Shown: positions 42,483 through 51,289, numbered from the stretch's first letter. The stretch is 64,000 nt of DNA from Mycolicibacterium aurum (GCA_900078775.1 LT549889.1:558001-622000); one strand, 5' to 3'. Notes: generated from the sequence alone by a model not told the origin. Program-made: numbers and translations.

Positions 42483-42883
42483 TGACGGCCCCGATGGCTC
42501 ACCGGCGTCTGCCCGCATTGGTGGCAGCGCTGTGCGCGGCGGTGTCGGCACCGGTCGTCAATGCGCCGCCGGCCTGGGCGGAGGAAACCGTCACCTACGA
42601 GGTGGTCTCCGATCACATTCGGTTCGCCGACATCGAGTATCAGGATGCGGCGGGTCGGCTGTGGGCGGTGCGTACGCCGCTGCCATGGCGCATCGATGCG
42701 ACGGTGCGCAGTGTGCGGGAGGCACCGCCGAAAGGCAGCCAGGTGCGTGCGCACTGGCGTGCGGATGCCGCACCCGGGCGGTGGGTCACGGTACGCGTCG
42801 TCCACCAGGGCGAGGTGATCTGTCAGAACACGCTGGATCTCGGCAACGCCACCTGTTACGGCATCACCCAACGGATCACCTAG
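42479..42883 (+). CDS. MmpS-like secreted protein
   Basis: The 134-residue protein starts at the first of two adjacent ATGs, overlapping the previous stop by four bases. It has a signal sequence ending near AWAEE (residue 36). The mature domain VTYEVVSDHIRFADIEYQDA, then PLPWRIDATV and a C-terminal CQNTLDLGNATCYG with two Cys, resembles the beta-sandwich of MmpS-family proteins. MmpS proteins usually partner MmpL transporters; none is here, so it may serve the Mce importer instead. Confidence 0.72.
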   Translation: MMTAPMAHRRLPALVAALCAAVSAPVVNAPPAWAEETVTYEVVSDHIRFADIEYQDAAGRLWAVRTPLPWRIDATVRSVREAPPKGSQVRAHWRADAAPGRWVTVRVVHQGEVICQNTLDLGNATCYGITQRIT

Positions 42884-42931
42884 GCCGCCGATGTCTGGCA
42901 GATCTGACATCCGCCCACCTGTGGAGGCAAC

Positions 42932-43495
42932 ATGACGTTCCGATGGCGCAGCGCCGCAACGGCACTCGGCGCACTGGCGATGATGTTCGGTGCCGCAGCG
43001 CCGGCTGCTGCGGGCCCGGGGGCGGCCGAAGCGGCGCCGGATCCGTTCCCGGACATCCGGTATTACGACGTGGCCGACCCCGGTCAGTTCATCCAGCCCG
43101 GCGGTGTGTGGTTCACCGCGCCCACCGGGCAGAACTGCGGGATATGGGGTCTGGGTAGTTTCGGTTGCACCGGGGCGATACCCGGGGCGCCGGCGGGAAC
43201 CAGTCACATCGGCTGGATCGACGGCGACCGGGCCGTGCACTACGACTGGACGATGGCGGTCCGGTTCCCTCCGACCCGCGCGCAGCGGGTGCTGGCGCCA
43301 CGGACCAAGCTCACCCATGAGGGCACGACTTGTGCGGTGACCCCCGATGGCCGAACCTACTGTGAGCGGGGCCCGCTCGAGTTCATCATCGAACCGACCA
43401 GGGCCTGGTTGTCGGCCCCGTGGATGGACCTGAGCTGGATGCAACTCGGTCCGGCGTCGTGCAGCCCGCCGGGTGGCGGACCGTGCTACAGCTGA
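42932..43495 (+). CDS. secreted cysteine-rich protein, function unknown
   Basis: The 187-residue protein has a clear signal peptide (MTFRWRSAATALGALAMMFG to AAAG, about residue 30). The mature part has six cysteines, in NCGIWG, FGCTG, TTCAV, YCERG, SCSPP and PCYS, enough for three disulfides. No family was recognised. Fifty bases separate it from the MmpS-like gene, with TGTGGAGG before the ATG, so it is probably the last gene of the mce operon. Confidence 0.7.
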   Translation: MTFRWRSAATALGALAMMFGAAAPAAAGPGAAEAAPDPFPDIRYYDVADPGQFIQPGGVWFTAPTGQNCGIWGLGSFGCTGAIPGAPAGTSHIGWIDGDRAVHYDWTMAVRFPPTRAQRVLAPRTKLTHEGTTCAVTPDGRTYCERGPLEFIIEPTRAWLSAPWMDLSWMQLGPASCSPPGGGPCYS

Positions 43496-43553
43496 CCCGC
43501 CCCTTGCCTAATGGCGATAGATTTATGAAAACTCTCGATGAAAGGATGAAGAG

Positions 43554-43958
43554 ATGAGCAAAAGTGTCGATACGGCACAGCGGTGGCTCGATGTGTTGGC
43601 CACGGGTGCAGTCGGCGAGTGGGACGGCCTGGTGGCACCGGATTTCAGCATGCATGCGCCGCTGATGCCAGGGGAGTCCGCCGAGCCGACACCCGGGCTG
43701 GAAGCGAATCGCGCTCGGGTGGGCGAACTGTGGAAGGCATGGGAACGTTTCGAGTTCCACGACACCGAGATCCACGCCGCTGCGGATGACCCGAACCTGG
43801 TGTTCGTCACGACCCGGTCGACCGCCAAGACGGTCTGGGGCGCCGACTACCAGAACCGGTACTTCATCAGGCTCACCTTCCGGGACGGGGCTCTGCATGA
43901 GCACCTGGAGTTCATGGACCCCCGGCCCATTCTGGAAACCTTCGCTGGTCACCTCTGA
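43554..43958 (+). CDS. SnoaL-like/NTF2-fold protein
   Basis: The 134-residue protein has the SnoaL pattern: an N-terminal helix (DTAQRWLDVLATGAVGEWDG), a strand with FSMHAPLMPGE, and C-terminal strands NRYFIRLTFRDGALHEHLEFMDP. Members are ketosteroid-isomerase-like enzymes or binding proteins. The SDR gene follows after 13 bases, so they form a pair. GAAAGGATG lies upstream of the ATG. It differs from the longer NTF2-like protein at 21265, with which no close similarity is visible. Confidence 0.8.
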   Translation: MSKSVDTAQRWLDVLATGAVGEWDGLVAPDFSMHAPLMPGESAEPTPGLEANRARVGELWKAWERFEFHDTEIHAAADDPNLVFVTTRSTAKTVWGADYQNRYFIRLTFRDGALHEHLEFMDPRPILETFAGHL

Positions 43959-43971
43959 AAAGGAAACTGCT

Positions 43972-44706
43972 ATGACAACGAACGATAAGATCGCCCTGGT
44001 CACTGGCGGCGCGAGCGGCATCGGTGAAGCCACCGCCAAACTGCTGGCTGCAGACGGCGTCAAGGTCTACCTTGGTGATATCAACGAGGCCGGTGCCAAG
44101 TCGGTGGCCGAATCGATCGGATCGGGCGCACAGGCAATCTCGCTCGACATCGCCAGCGAAGACTCGTGGGCGGCGGCCGTCGACCGGATCGGTACCGAGT
44201 CGGGCCCGATCTCGGTGCTGGTCAACAACGCCGGCATCTTCACCCCGGGCGGGCTGGAAGCAATCGGTGCAAGTGAGTTCCAGAAGACCTTCGACATCAA
44301 CGTCCTCGGTGTGTTCCTCGGTATGAAGGCCGTCACCGAGTCGATGAAGGCCGCCGGCGGTGGATCGATCGTCAATGTGTCCTCATCGGCCGGGCTGGTG
44401 GGTGTCAAGGACGCCATTGCCTACTCTGCATCGAAGTGGGCGGTGCGAGGCCTGAGCCGCAGTGCGGCACTGGATCTGGCCCCGTACTCGATCCGGGTCA
44501 ACTCGGTTCACCCCGGTCTGACCGAGACCGCGATCTTCACCGGTTTCCCGCGTGAGGTCCTGGACGCGATGACCGCCGCGCTGCCGCAGCCGCGGCTCGG
44601 CGACCCGGCCGAAGTGGCGGCCGTCATCAGGTTCCTGGCCTCCGATCAAGCCAGCTTCTGCACTGGTGCGGAGTACACCGTGGACGGCGGGTACGCCTGC
44701 GCGTAA
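43972..44706 (+). CDS. SDR family oxidoreductase, FabG/HSD-like
   Basis: The 244-residue classical SDR has TGGASGIG at 11-18, the Asp near 37 (YLGDINEAG) favouring NAD, NNAG near 84, and catalytic SSSAG with YSASKWAVRG. The C-terminal VDGGYACA is typical of 3-alpha/20-beta hydroxysteroid dehydrogenase-like proteins. AAAAGGAAACT precedes the ATG at 43972; longer readings overlap the SnoaL gene. Substrate unknown; an alcohol or hydroxysteroid would suit the nearby Mce system. Confidence 0.9.
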   Translation: MTTNDKIALVTGGASGIGEATAKLLAADGVKVYLGDINEAGAKSVAESIGSGAQAISLDIASEDSWAAAVDRIGTESGPISVLVNNAGIFTPGGLEAIGASEFQKTFDINVLGVFLGMKAVTESMKAAGGGSIVNVSSSAGLVGVKDAIAYSASKWAVRGLSRSAALDLAPYSIRVNSVHPGLTETAIFTGFPREVLDAMTAALPQPRLGDPAEVAAVIRFLASDQASFCTGAEYTVDGGYACA

Positions 44707-44829
44707 GAGCGCAGAGCGGTTGAGTCATCTCGGTCGTGGGCCGGTACAACGGCGTATCGGTTCACGATCGAGATCCCGCGCATCTGTGTGTTCGCCGGGT
44801 TGAGGCCATCCGGCGGCCGACGTTTCTAT

Positions 44830-45453
44830 TCAGTACGCGACGGTGAAACGCTGTCGGCGGTGCCGCGGTCGGTCGATCTCGTCGACGAACGCCACCGCGA
44901 AATCCTCACCGCCGATCGCCGACTCGCCCTGGTCGTCGGTGAGCAGGACGTCGCCGCCGACGCGGTACCGGCCGCGCGGCGTTCCGGGAACATGCGCCCC
45001 GAAGCCCGTCGGGGGACTTACGTAGAACCAGTCGACGTCGGCCGGGGTGGCGCGCAGCCGGTCGAGGAAATCGATGTGCAGGCGGATGTCGCGCAGCTTC
45101 TCCGGCGGAGCCACCGCTTCGAGTTTTGCGATGACCTGCTCGCCGCCGTCAGCCAGCAGACTGCCCGCCCCGCCCACGACGCCGATACGGACCCCGGCAC
45201 TTTGTGCGGCGGCCACCATAGTCGGGATGGCATCGGGCAGGGTGTGCCCGGTTGCGTCTGGGCCGCTGGTGATCGCGCACACCAGGACGTCAGCGTCGCG
45301 GGCCAAACTCATGACCGTGGCGTGGTCGTACAGCGACCCGGTGACAGGGCCTCGCCGGGACACCGCGGTGACCTCGTGCCCACGCCGCGCGGCCTCGGCC
45401 GCGATGGTGCTGCCGGCGTATCCCGTTGCCCCGAAGAGGACGATCCGTACCAT
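44830..45453 (-). CDS. NAD(P)-binding epimerase-like protein (YwnB type)
   Basis: The 207-residue atypical SDR has GATGYAG at 8-14, RRG near 34 (NADP preference) and VVGGAGSL in the middle. The tail (GGEDFAVAFVDEIDRPRHRRQRFTVAY) matches the NAD(P)H-binding group with YwnB/YesF-like members. These enzymes lack the YxxxK motif and reduce flavins or quinones, or act as sensors. It lies 12 bases downstream of the E2 gene on the same strand, so it may be co-transcribed with it. Confidence 0.82.
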   Translation of the reverse strand: MVRIVLFGATGYAGSTIAAEAARRGHEVTAVSRRGPVTGSLYDHATVMSLARDADVLVCAITSGPDATGHTLPDAIPTMVAAAQSAGVRIGVVGGAGSLLADGGEQVIAKLEAVAPPEKLRDIRLHIDFLDRLRATPADVDWFYVSPPTGFGAHVPGTPRGRYRVGGDVLLTDDQGESAIGGEDFAVAFVDEIDRPRHRRQRFTVAY

Positions 45454-45465
45454 CTGGGGCTCCTG

Positions 45466-46605
45466 TCAGTCAGTGAGATCGGCTGCGGTGTAGCCGATCT
45501 CAAGGCGCTGCTTCATCCGGCTCAGGAACTTCGCGGCGTCCGCGCCGTCAACGATGCGGTGATCGTAGGAGATGGACAGATACGCCATCGGACGTACCTC
45601 GATCCGGAACTGACTCTCGCCGTCGCGAATGGGTACGACCCGATCGACCACCGCCCCGGTGCCGAGGATGCCGGTCTGGGGCTGGTTGATGATCGGGGTG
45701 TCGAACAGCGCGCCCCGGCTGCCGGTGTTGGTGATGGTGAAGGTGCCGCCGTTGAGTTCGTCGACGGTGATGGTGCCGCCGCGCACCTTCTCGGCCAGCC
45801 CCGCGATGGCCTGTGCCAGTGCAGCGATGCTCAGGGAGCTCGCATCGCGGATCACCGGGACCATAAGCCCCTTGGGACCTTCGACCGCAATGCCCAGGTG
45901 ACAGGTGCCGTGGTAGGTCACCTCGGTGACGTCCTCGTTGAGAGATGCGTTGAGCATCCGGTGGTCGGGCAGGGCCTCCAGCGCGGCCTTGACGAAGAAC
46001 GGCAGGAACGACAGCTTGGTCCCGGTGCGGCGCAGGAAGTCGTCCTTGTGCTCGGTGCGCAACCGCGCGACCGCGGACAGATCGACCTCGAGCACGGTGG
46101 TCAACTGTGCGGAGGTCTGTAGCGATTCGAGCATCCGGCGCGCGATGGTGCGCCGGATCGGTGGAAGCTTCTCGGTGACCGATCCGGCGATCACCGGCGC
46201 CGGAACCTCGACCGGGGGCGATACCGGGGGAGCTGTGGCCACCGGTGCCGGCGTCGGTTCCGGCACCGGTAGCGGCGTGGGGGCGGGCGCCGGGGGAACC
46301 TCCTGCGCCGCAGGCGTGATCGGCGCGAGATCTGCGGCCACATGCTGGTCGGACACCACCACGGCCAGGGCACCGCCGATGGCGACGACATCGTCCTCGT
46401 CGGCGAGGATCTCGGTGATCGTGCCGCCGTGTGGGGCGGCGACCTCGGTGTCGACCTTGTCGGTGGCGACCTCGAGCAGCGGCTCATCGATCTCGACCCG
46501 GTCGCCGACGGTCTTGAGCCAGCGGGTTACCGTTGCCTGGTCGACGCCTTCACCCAGGTGTGGCATGAACACCGTCGCATCGAGGGCATGGTCAACAGTC
46601 GTCAT
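45466..46605 (-). CDS. 2-oxo acid dehydrogenase E2, no E3-binding domain
   Basis: The 379-residue dihydrolipoyl acyltransferase has one lipoyl domain (residues 10-85, lipoyl-lysine K50 in ATDKVDTE), a Pro/Ala linker (96-140) and the catalytic domain (about 145-379) with H349 and D353 in YDHRIVDG. The small peripheral-subunit-binding domain normally found between linker and catalytic core is absent: the linker runs straight into KLPPIRRTIARRM. E3 would therefore have to bind differently or come through a second E2. It follows the E1 gene with 36 bases between them. Confidence 0.9.
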   Translation of the reverse strand: MTTVDHALDATVFMPHLGEGVDQATVTRWLKTVGDRVEIDEPLLEVATDKVDTEVAAPHGGTITEILADEDDVVAIGGALAVVVSDQHVAADLAPITPAAQEVPPAPAPTPLPVPEPTPAPVATAPPVSPPVEVPAPVIAGSVTEKLPPIRRTIARRMLESLQTSAQLTTVLEVDLSAVARLRTEHKDDFLRRTGTKLSFLPFFVKAALEALPDHRMLNASLNEDVTEVTYHGTCHLGIAVEGPKGLMVPVIRDASSLSIAALAQAIAGLAEKVRGGTITVDELNGGTFTITNTGSRGALFDTPIINQPQTGILGTGAVVDRVVPIRDGESQFRIEVRPMAYLSISYDHRIVDGADAAKFLSRMKQRLEIGYTAADLTD

Positions 46606-46641
46606 AGGTGTGCGATTGTCCGTTCCGGGCTGGTTGATCGG

Positions 46642-48969
46642 TCAGTTGGTGATGTCGAGTGCTGCGCGCACGATGCTGTCGGCATCGATGCCGTGGTAGC
46701 GGTAGACGTCCTGGAGGTCGCCCGCCTGGCCGAACCCGGATACGCCCAGCGCGGTCAGCGGGACGTTCTGGATGTTGGCCAGGAAGGCGAGGGTGTGCGG
46801 GTGCCCGTCGAGCAGGGTGACCATCGGGGTCGCGCGGTCGGTAGGCAGCAACTGATCGAGGATCCAGGTGTCGGCTGTCCGACGCCCTTGCCGGGCCTGC
46901 CAGGCTTCGAACAACAGGCCGGGGCTCGTCACACAGATGACGTCGGCTGGGATGCCGACCTGCTCCAATCGTTCTGCGGCGGTGAGTGCTTCGGTGACCA
47001 TGGTGCCCATGGCCGCGATCGTCACCTTGGCGTTGGGGTGGCGGCGCAGTGGGTAGCCGCCGGCGATCACCTGCCGTCGGCGGCGTTCCCGGGCGGCGGG
47101 GTCCTCCGGGACGGCGGCCAGCGCCTGGTCCACCGGGCGGGTGGACAACCGGAGGTACGCCGAGGTCCCGTCCGGTCGGCCGAGGCGGGCGATGCTGGCC
47201 AGCAGGGTCCATTCGACGTCGATCGCGAACGCCGGCTCGTAGCTGATGCAGCCGGGCTGCTCCAGCCCGATCGAGGGTGTCTTGATGGACTGGTGCGCAC
47301 CGCCTTCGGCGGCCAGACTCACACCCGACGGGGTGCCGACGAGGATGGACTGACCGCCGGCGTAGATGCCGAACGACCAAGGCTCCAGCGCCCGTTCGAC
47401 GAACGGGTCGTAGAGCACCCCGATCGGGAACAGCGGCTCGCCCCATCGACTCCAGGTGGCGCCGAGTTCACCGATCAGCCCCACCAGATTGGTCTCCGCG
47501 ATGCCGAGTTCCATGTGTTGGCCGCTGGGCCGCTCATTCCAGTGCATGAGGGTGTGTGCATCGTCGGCGAACCAGTTGCGGCGTTCGTCGGGTGACCACA
47601 CTCCGACCTTGTTCACCCAGCCGGCCAGGTTGGTGGTCGAACTGACGTCCGGGCTGACCGTCACCACGCGTGCGGCTGCTTCGGGTGCCTCGCGAGTCAA
47701 GTCCAGCAGGAGCCGTCCGAGCGCGGCCTGGGTGGTCGAGGTGCCTTTCGGGGTCCGGCCGATATCGGTGGGAACGTGCGGCATGGTGGCCTCGACCCCG
47801 TTATTGCGGCGGAGCCGGGCCGCGGTCTCGGCGCACAACCGGCCCATTGCACTGTCGGCGCTGAACCGTGGCCACGGGTTCGCGGTGTCCATCCCGAGGT
47901 GTGCTGCCAGAGAGGCATATTCGTCGGTGCTGAGCAGTGCCGAATGGTTCTGTGGATGTCCCTCGGTCGGCAGCCCGTAGCCCTTGATGGTGTAGGCCAG
48001 GATGACGGTGGGGCGGGTGTCGTCGATCTGCCGGTACGCCGCGGTCAGCGCCGCCAGGTCATGACCACCGAGGTTGCGGATCGCCGCCGTCAGCGTGGTG
48101 TCGTCGAGTGTGGCTATCAGCGTGGCGATCTCGGTGCTACCCGGACCGTCACCGGGCAGTCGCTGCCGGATCTGGTCGGCGTCGCAGCGCAGCAGCCGCT
48201 GGTACTCGGGATTCTCCATGGTGACGATGCGGTGGCGCAGGGCCTCGCCGCCGGGAAGGGCGAACAGCGACTGGAGCAGGCGCCCGAAATTGACCGTGAT
48301 GACCTGCCAGCCGGCGGCGGCGAACATCGCTTCCAACCGCCGGGCCGCGATGTTGGGGACCACCCGGTCCAGTGACTGACGGTTCAGGTCGACGATCCAC
48401 ACGACCTCACCCAGTTCGGCGATGCCGGGATCGAGGATCGCTTCCCAGACCGCGCCTTCATCCAGTTCGGCGTCGCCGACGAGGGAGTACTGCCGCCCGG
48501 TCCCGCCGGAGCCCAGGTGGGTGTTCACATAACGGCGGGCCATGGCCGCCCAGATCGGCGCCGTCGCCCCGATACCGACCGAGCCGGTCGAATAGTCAAC
48601 CGGATCAGGATCTTTGGCCCGGCTCGGGTAGGACTGCAGACCCCCGAATTCTCGCAGGGTGGTCAGATACTTCTCGTCCAACTCGCCGAGCAGGTAGTTG
48701 ATGCTGTGCAGCACCGGGGAGGCATGGGGCTTGACCGACACCCGGTCGCCGGACTGCAGCTGCTGAAACCACAGTGACGTCATGATCGCCACCATCGAGG
48801 CGCTGGAGGCCTGATGTCCGCCGACCTTGAGCCCTGACACGTTCGGACGAATTCGGTTGGCGTGGTGGACCATCGAGGTGGACAGCCACAACACCCTTTC
48901 GGCGATGTGCTCGAGAGCATCAATGGCGCTCAGGTCTCCGTCGGTGTCGACAGCGGCGATGGTGTTCAC
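46642..48969 (-). CDS. AceE-type (homodimeric) 2-oxo acid dehydrogenase E1
   Basis: This 775-residue thiamine-diphosphate enzyme is related to pyruvate dehydrogenase E1 of the single-chain type. It has GGHQASSAS near 50, the ThDP motif GDAELDEGAVWE at 165-176 with WIVDLNRQ at 192-198, and the transketolase-like middle and C-terminal domains. It is over 100 residues shorter than classical AceE, so substrate range may differ. With the E2 downstream it forms a compact two-gene 2-oxo acid dehydrogenase. An Lrp/AsnC regulator is divergent 135 bases away and likely controls it. Confidence 0.88.
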   Translation of the reverse strand: MNTIAAVDTDGDLSAIDALEHIAERVLWLSTSMVHHANRIRPNVSGLKVGGHQASSASMVAIMTSLWFQQLQSGDRVSVKPHASPVLHSINYLLGELDEKYLTTLREFGGLQSYPSRAKDPDPVDYSTGSVGIGATAPIWAAMARRYVNTHLGSGGTGRQYSLVGDAELDEGAVWEAILDPGIAELGEVVWIVDLNRQSLDRVVPNIAARRLEAMFAAAGWQVITVNFGRLLQSLFALPGGEALRHRIVTMENPEYQRLLRCDADQIRQRLPGDGPGSTEIATLIATLDDTTLTAAIRNLGGHDLAALTAAYRQIDDTRPTVILAYTIKGYGLPTEGHPQNHSALLSTDEYASLAAHLGMDTANPWPRFSADSAMGRLCAETAARLRRNNGVEATMPHVPTDIGRTPKGTSTTQAALGRLLLDLTREAPEAAARVVTVSPDVSSTTNLAGWVNKVGVWSPDERRNWFADDAHTLMHWNERPSGQHMELGIAETNLVGLIGELGATWSRWGEPLFPIGVLYDPFVERALEPWSFGIYAGGQSILVGTPSGVSLAAEGGAHQSIKTPSIGLEQPGCISYEPAFAIDVEWTLLASIARLGRPDGTSAYLRLSTRPVDQALAAVPEDPAARERRRRQVIAGGYPLRRHPNAKVTIAAMGTMVTEALTAAERLEQVGIPADVICVTSPGLLFEAWQARQGRRTADTWILDQLLPTDRATPMVTLLDGHPHTLAFLANIQNVPLTALGVSGFGQAGDLQDVYRYHGIDADSIVRAALDITN

Positions 48970-49104
48970 AGGGGCCTACTCACGGTTCGATTGCGCAGAT
49001 AGTTCATCAACTGCACCACTGTGAGTACTTTCAGACAACATGCAGGCGCTAGATTGATCGATATGCATCCCGACAGGTGATGCCGACGATCGGAGCTGCG
49101 CAGA

Positions 49105-49605
49105 ATGACCAACCAGGAGCAGGTTGTCGATGACATCGACGCGCGTATTCTGCGCGCGCTCGTCCAGGACCCACGCGCCACCGCGGTCGCCTTGGCTCAG
49201 ACCACCGGCCTGGCCCGCAACACCGTGCACTCGCGGTTGGCCAGATTGGAGGCGGGTGGTGTGCTGCAGTCGTTCGAGCGGCGCATCGATCCCGCGGCGC
49301 TCGGGTACCCGCTGACCGCCTTCATCATGGTGACGGTCACCCAGCGCCGACTGCGCGCCATCGGCGACGCGTTGGCGGAGGTGCCCGAAGTGCTTGAGGT
49401 GCACGGCCTCAGCGGGGTGACGGATCTACTGGTGCACATCGTGGCCCGCGATGCCGACGATCTGTATCGCGTCGCCGGGCAGATCCTCGACATCGACGGT
49501 GTCGAGAAGACCACCACCGGGCTGGTGATGCGTCGTCTGGTGGACTACCGGCTCGGTCCACTGTTGGCGGAGGCCGATACCGTCAGTCGGGCGCGTCGGT
49601 CCTAG
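49105..49605 (+). CDS. Lrp/AsnC family regulator
   Basis: The 166-residue protein has the N-terminal AsnC helix-turn-helix (residues 7-65, DDIDARILRALVQDPRATAV and GLARNTVHSRLARLE) and a C-terminal RAM ligand domain (YPLTAFIMVTVTQRR and VHGLSGVTDLLVHIVARD). Family members sense amino acids or 2-oxo acids. Divergence from the E1/E2 genes points to control of that operon by a branched or aromatic amino acid or its oxo acid; inference. Its end overlaps the convergent TetR gene by 23 bases. Confidence 0.92.
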   Translation: MTNQEQVVDDIDARILRALVQDPRATAVALAQTTGLARNTVHSRLARLEAGGVLQSFERRIDPAALGYPLTAFIMVTVTQRRLRAIGDALAEVPEVLEVHGLSGVTDLLVHIVARDADDLYRVAGQILDIDGVEKTTTGLVMRRLVDYRLGPLLAEADTVSRARRS

Positions 49606-50170
49606 CCATCGTCAGGGACGTCAGCACGAAACGTTCGATCATGCTGCGTTCGTCTTCGCTGGGGATATTGCGGCGCAGGATGATCGACGCATAGACCGTA
49701 TGTAGCCAATCCGCCAGATCGTTGTCGGGGAGATCGGTGCGCAGCAGCTGCTGAGTGCGCCCGAGTTCGAGCCACGGCTGCCAGAACTCCAGGGCCCGGT
49801 CGACCAGTTCGGGTGCCCACAGCGCCTCGTGCAGAGTGACCGGGCTGCCCTCGGCGAGCAGGGCGCTGAGCTCGGGATCGTTACGCAGATCCTCGATGAC
49901 CCGCACCGAGAGATCGACGAAGGCGTCGGCGAATGCCGTGGACGGCGCTGCGGTGGCGGCATTGGCGATCTCGGAGATCCGTTCCACCGCCGCGGCCTGC
50001 ACCAACTCGCGACGGTCGAAGAACACCTTGTAGACGAGCTGGCGGGAGCAGTCCGCGCGGTGTGCCACGTCCGCCATCGTCACCGACCGGACGCCCTCGG
50101 CGCGGAACAGTTCCCGTGCGCCGGTGAGGATCCGGTGCCGCAGAACGGCGCGGGGGGACTGGTTGACCAC
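49583..50170 (-). CDS. TetR family regulator
   Basis: The 195-residue TetR protein has a DNA-binding domain at residues 10-60 (HRILTGARELFRAEGVRSVT, ADVAHRADCSRQLVYKVFFDRRELV) and a standard helical ligand domain. It is divergent from the AveC-type gene, and the perfect palindrome at 50245-50266 lies in the shared region, so it very probably represses the AveC gene. The start at 50170 lies 75 bases from the palindrome. Confidence 0.88.
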   Translation of the reverse strand: MVNQSPRAVLRHRILTGARELFRAEGVRSVTMADVAHRADCSRQLVYKVFFDRRELVQAAAVERISEIANAATAAPSTAFADAFVDLSVRVIEDLRNDPELSALLAEGSPVTLHEALWAPELVDRALEFWQPWLELGRTQQLLRTDLPDNDLADWLHTVYASIILRRNIPSEDERSMIERFVLTSLTMARTDAPD

Positions 50171-50203
50171 TGCAGCAGCTTACCGGCGGGCCGCGGCCGG
50201 GTG

Positions 50204-50266
50204 TTGACAACGTCACACCGACGGTGTCAAATGGCGTTCACTGATTACAAATCAACCAATTTGTAA
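50204..50266 (+). promoter_or_regulatory. promoter with palindromes before the AveC-type gene
   Basis: TTGACA (50204-50209) and TCAAAT (50227-50232), 17 bases apart, form a plausible promoter. The perfect inverted repeat TTACAAAT-N6-ATTTGTAA (50245-50266) lies just after the predicted start site, and ACACCG-A-CGGTGT (50215-50227) sits between -35 and -10. The larger palindrome is the likely TetR operator. Confidence 0.7.
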
Positions 50267-50281
50267 CCCCCTGGAGGTCGT

Positions 50282-51289
50282 GTGACCCAGATCCGTCAAT
50301 CGAAGCCGGCCGGCGCCGAAGGCACGTCCGGTCCGGACGCCTTGCCGCCCTTGGGGCGTCAGGGGCCCGCGACACTCCTGGCGTTGGTCGGCGTGCTGTG
50401 GTTCGCGATGGCCGCCGTCGTGGTCGTACGGTGGGTCACCTCGGGGGAGGCGTTCACCCCGGCGCCGCGCATCGGCCCGGACGTGATGGAGGACTGGCGG
50501 CTCATCGCGCTGCGGATCTTCGAGGCGATCAGTCTCGCGGTGCTGGCCGCCTTCATCTGGTACTGCGTGGTCAAGCCGCTCCGGACCACCGGAAAGCTGG
50601 GTCTCGACGGGAAATTCGTGATCGGCGGTCTCATCTGCTTTGTCGCCGACGGCTTCCTCAACGTGCACGAGTACCTGTTCGCCTGGAACAGCGCGAACGT
50701 CAACCGCGGCGTCTGGGTGCAGTTCCTGCCGTTCCACAGCGAGGACGCACCCACCCGGTATGCGGAGTCCCTCATCTGGGGGCCGCCGATGTACGTCTAC
50801 TTCGCCGCCGGGATGGCGATCCTGGCCTGCCACGAGGCCAAACGGGTCCGGCGGCGCTGGCCCAACATCACCAAGTTTCGCCTGCTGACCTTCATCTTTG
50901 TCTTCGAGTTCATCTTCGACTTCGTCCTGGAGAACATCATCATCAGGACCACGCACGCCTATGCGTACGCCAAAACCTATGAGCCGCTCACATTGTGGGC
51001 CGGCGAGGTGCACCAGTTCCCCCTCTACGAGTCCTTCCTGGTGGCCTGCGTGGGGTGCATGTTCACCTGGGCGCGGATGGAGGCCGACGAACGGCCCGTC
51101 GGCGAATCGCCGATCGAGGTGGGTGCCCATCTGTGGCGGCCGTCGCTGCAGCCCCACATCCGCAACTTCGCTGTGCTCGGCTTCTGCTTCCTCACGCTGG
51201 TGTTCATGTATCACCTGCCGTTCAACTGGCTCGGCGTGATCGGCACCTCCTACGCCGATTTGCCCAGTTACCTACTGCCCGGATTCTGA
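50282..51289 (+). CDS. spirocyclase AveC family membrane protein
   Basis: The 335-residue integral membrane protein has about seven helices. Conserved-looking parts are DGFLNVHEYLFAWNSANVNRGVW near 125-147, LIWGPPMYVYFAAGMAIL near 165 and FEFIFDFVLENIIIRTTHAY near 210. This matches the AveC-like family, named after the spiroketal cyclase/dehydratase of avermectin synthesis; mycobacterial members have unknown substrates. CTGGAGG precedes the GTG. It is under a TetR-type palindrome and converges on kup. Confidence 0.78.
   Translation: MTQIRQSKPAGAEGTSGPDALPPLGRQGPATLLALVGVLWFAMAAVVVVRWVTSGEAFTPAPRIGPDVMEDWRLIALRIFEAISLAVLAAFIWYCVVKPLRTTGKLGLDGKFVIGGLICFVADGFLNVHEYLFAWNSANVNRGVWVQFLPFHSEDAPTRYAESLIWGPPMYVYFAAGMAILACHEAKRVRRRWPNITKFRLLTFIFVFEFIFDFVLENIIIRTTHAYAYAKTYEPLTLWAGEVHQFPLYESFLVACVGCMFTWARMEADERPVGESPIEVGAHLWRPSLQPHIRNFAVLGFCFLTLVFMYHLPFNWLGVIGTSYADLPSYLLPGF

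Noticed and set aside
21265..43495. Identification of the cluster as a known cholesterol or estrogen degradation locus
   Set aside because: P450, dioxygenase and mce genes fit loosely, but the VOC protein has only one domain and no steroid-specific genes (KstD, KshA/B, HsaC/D) are visible. A named pathway would be a guess.
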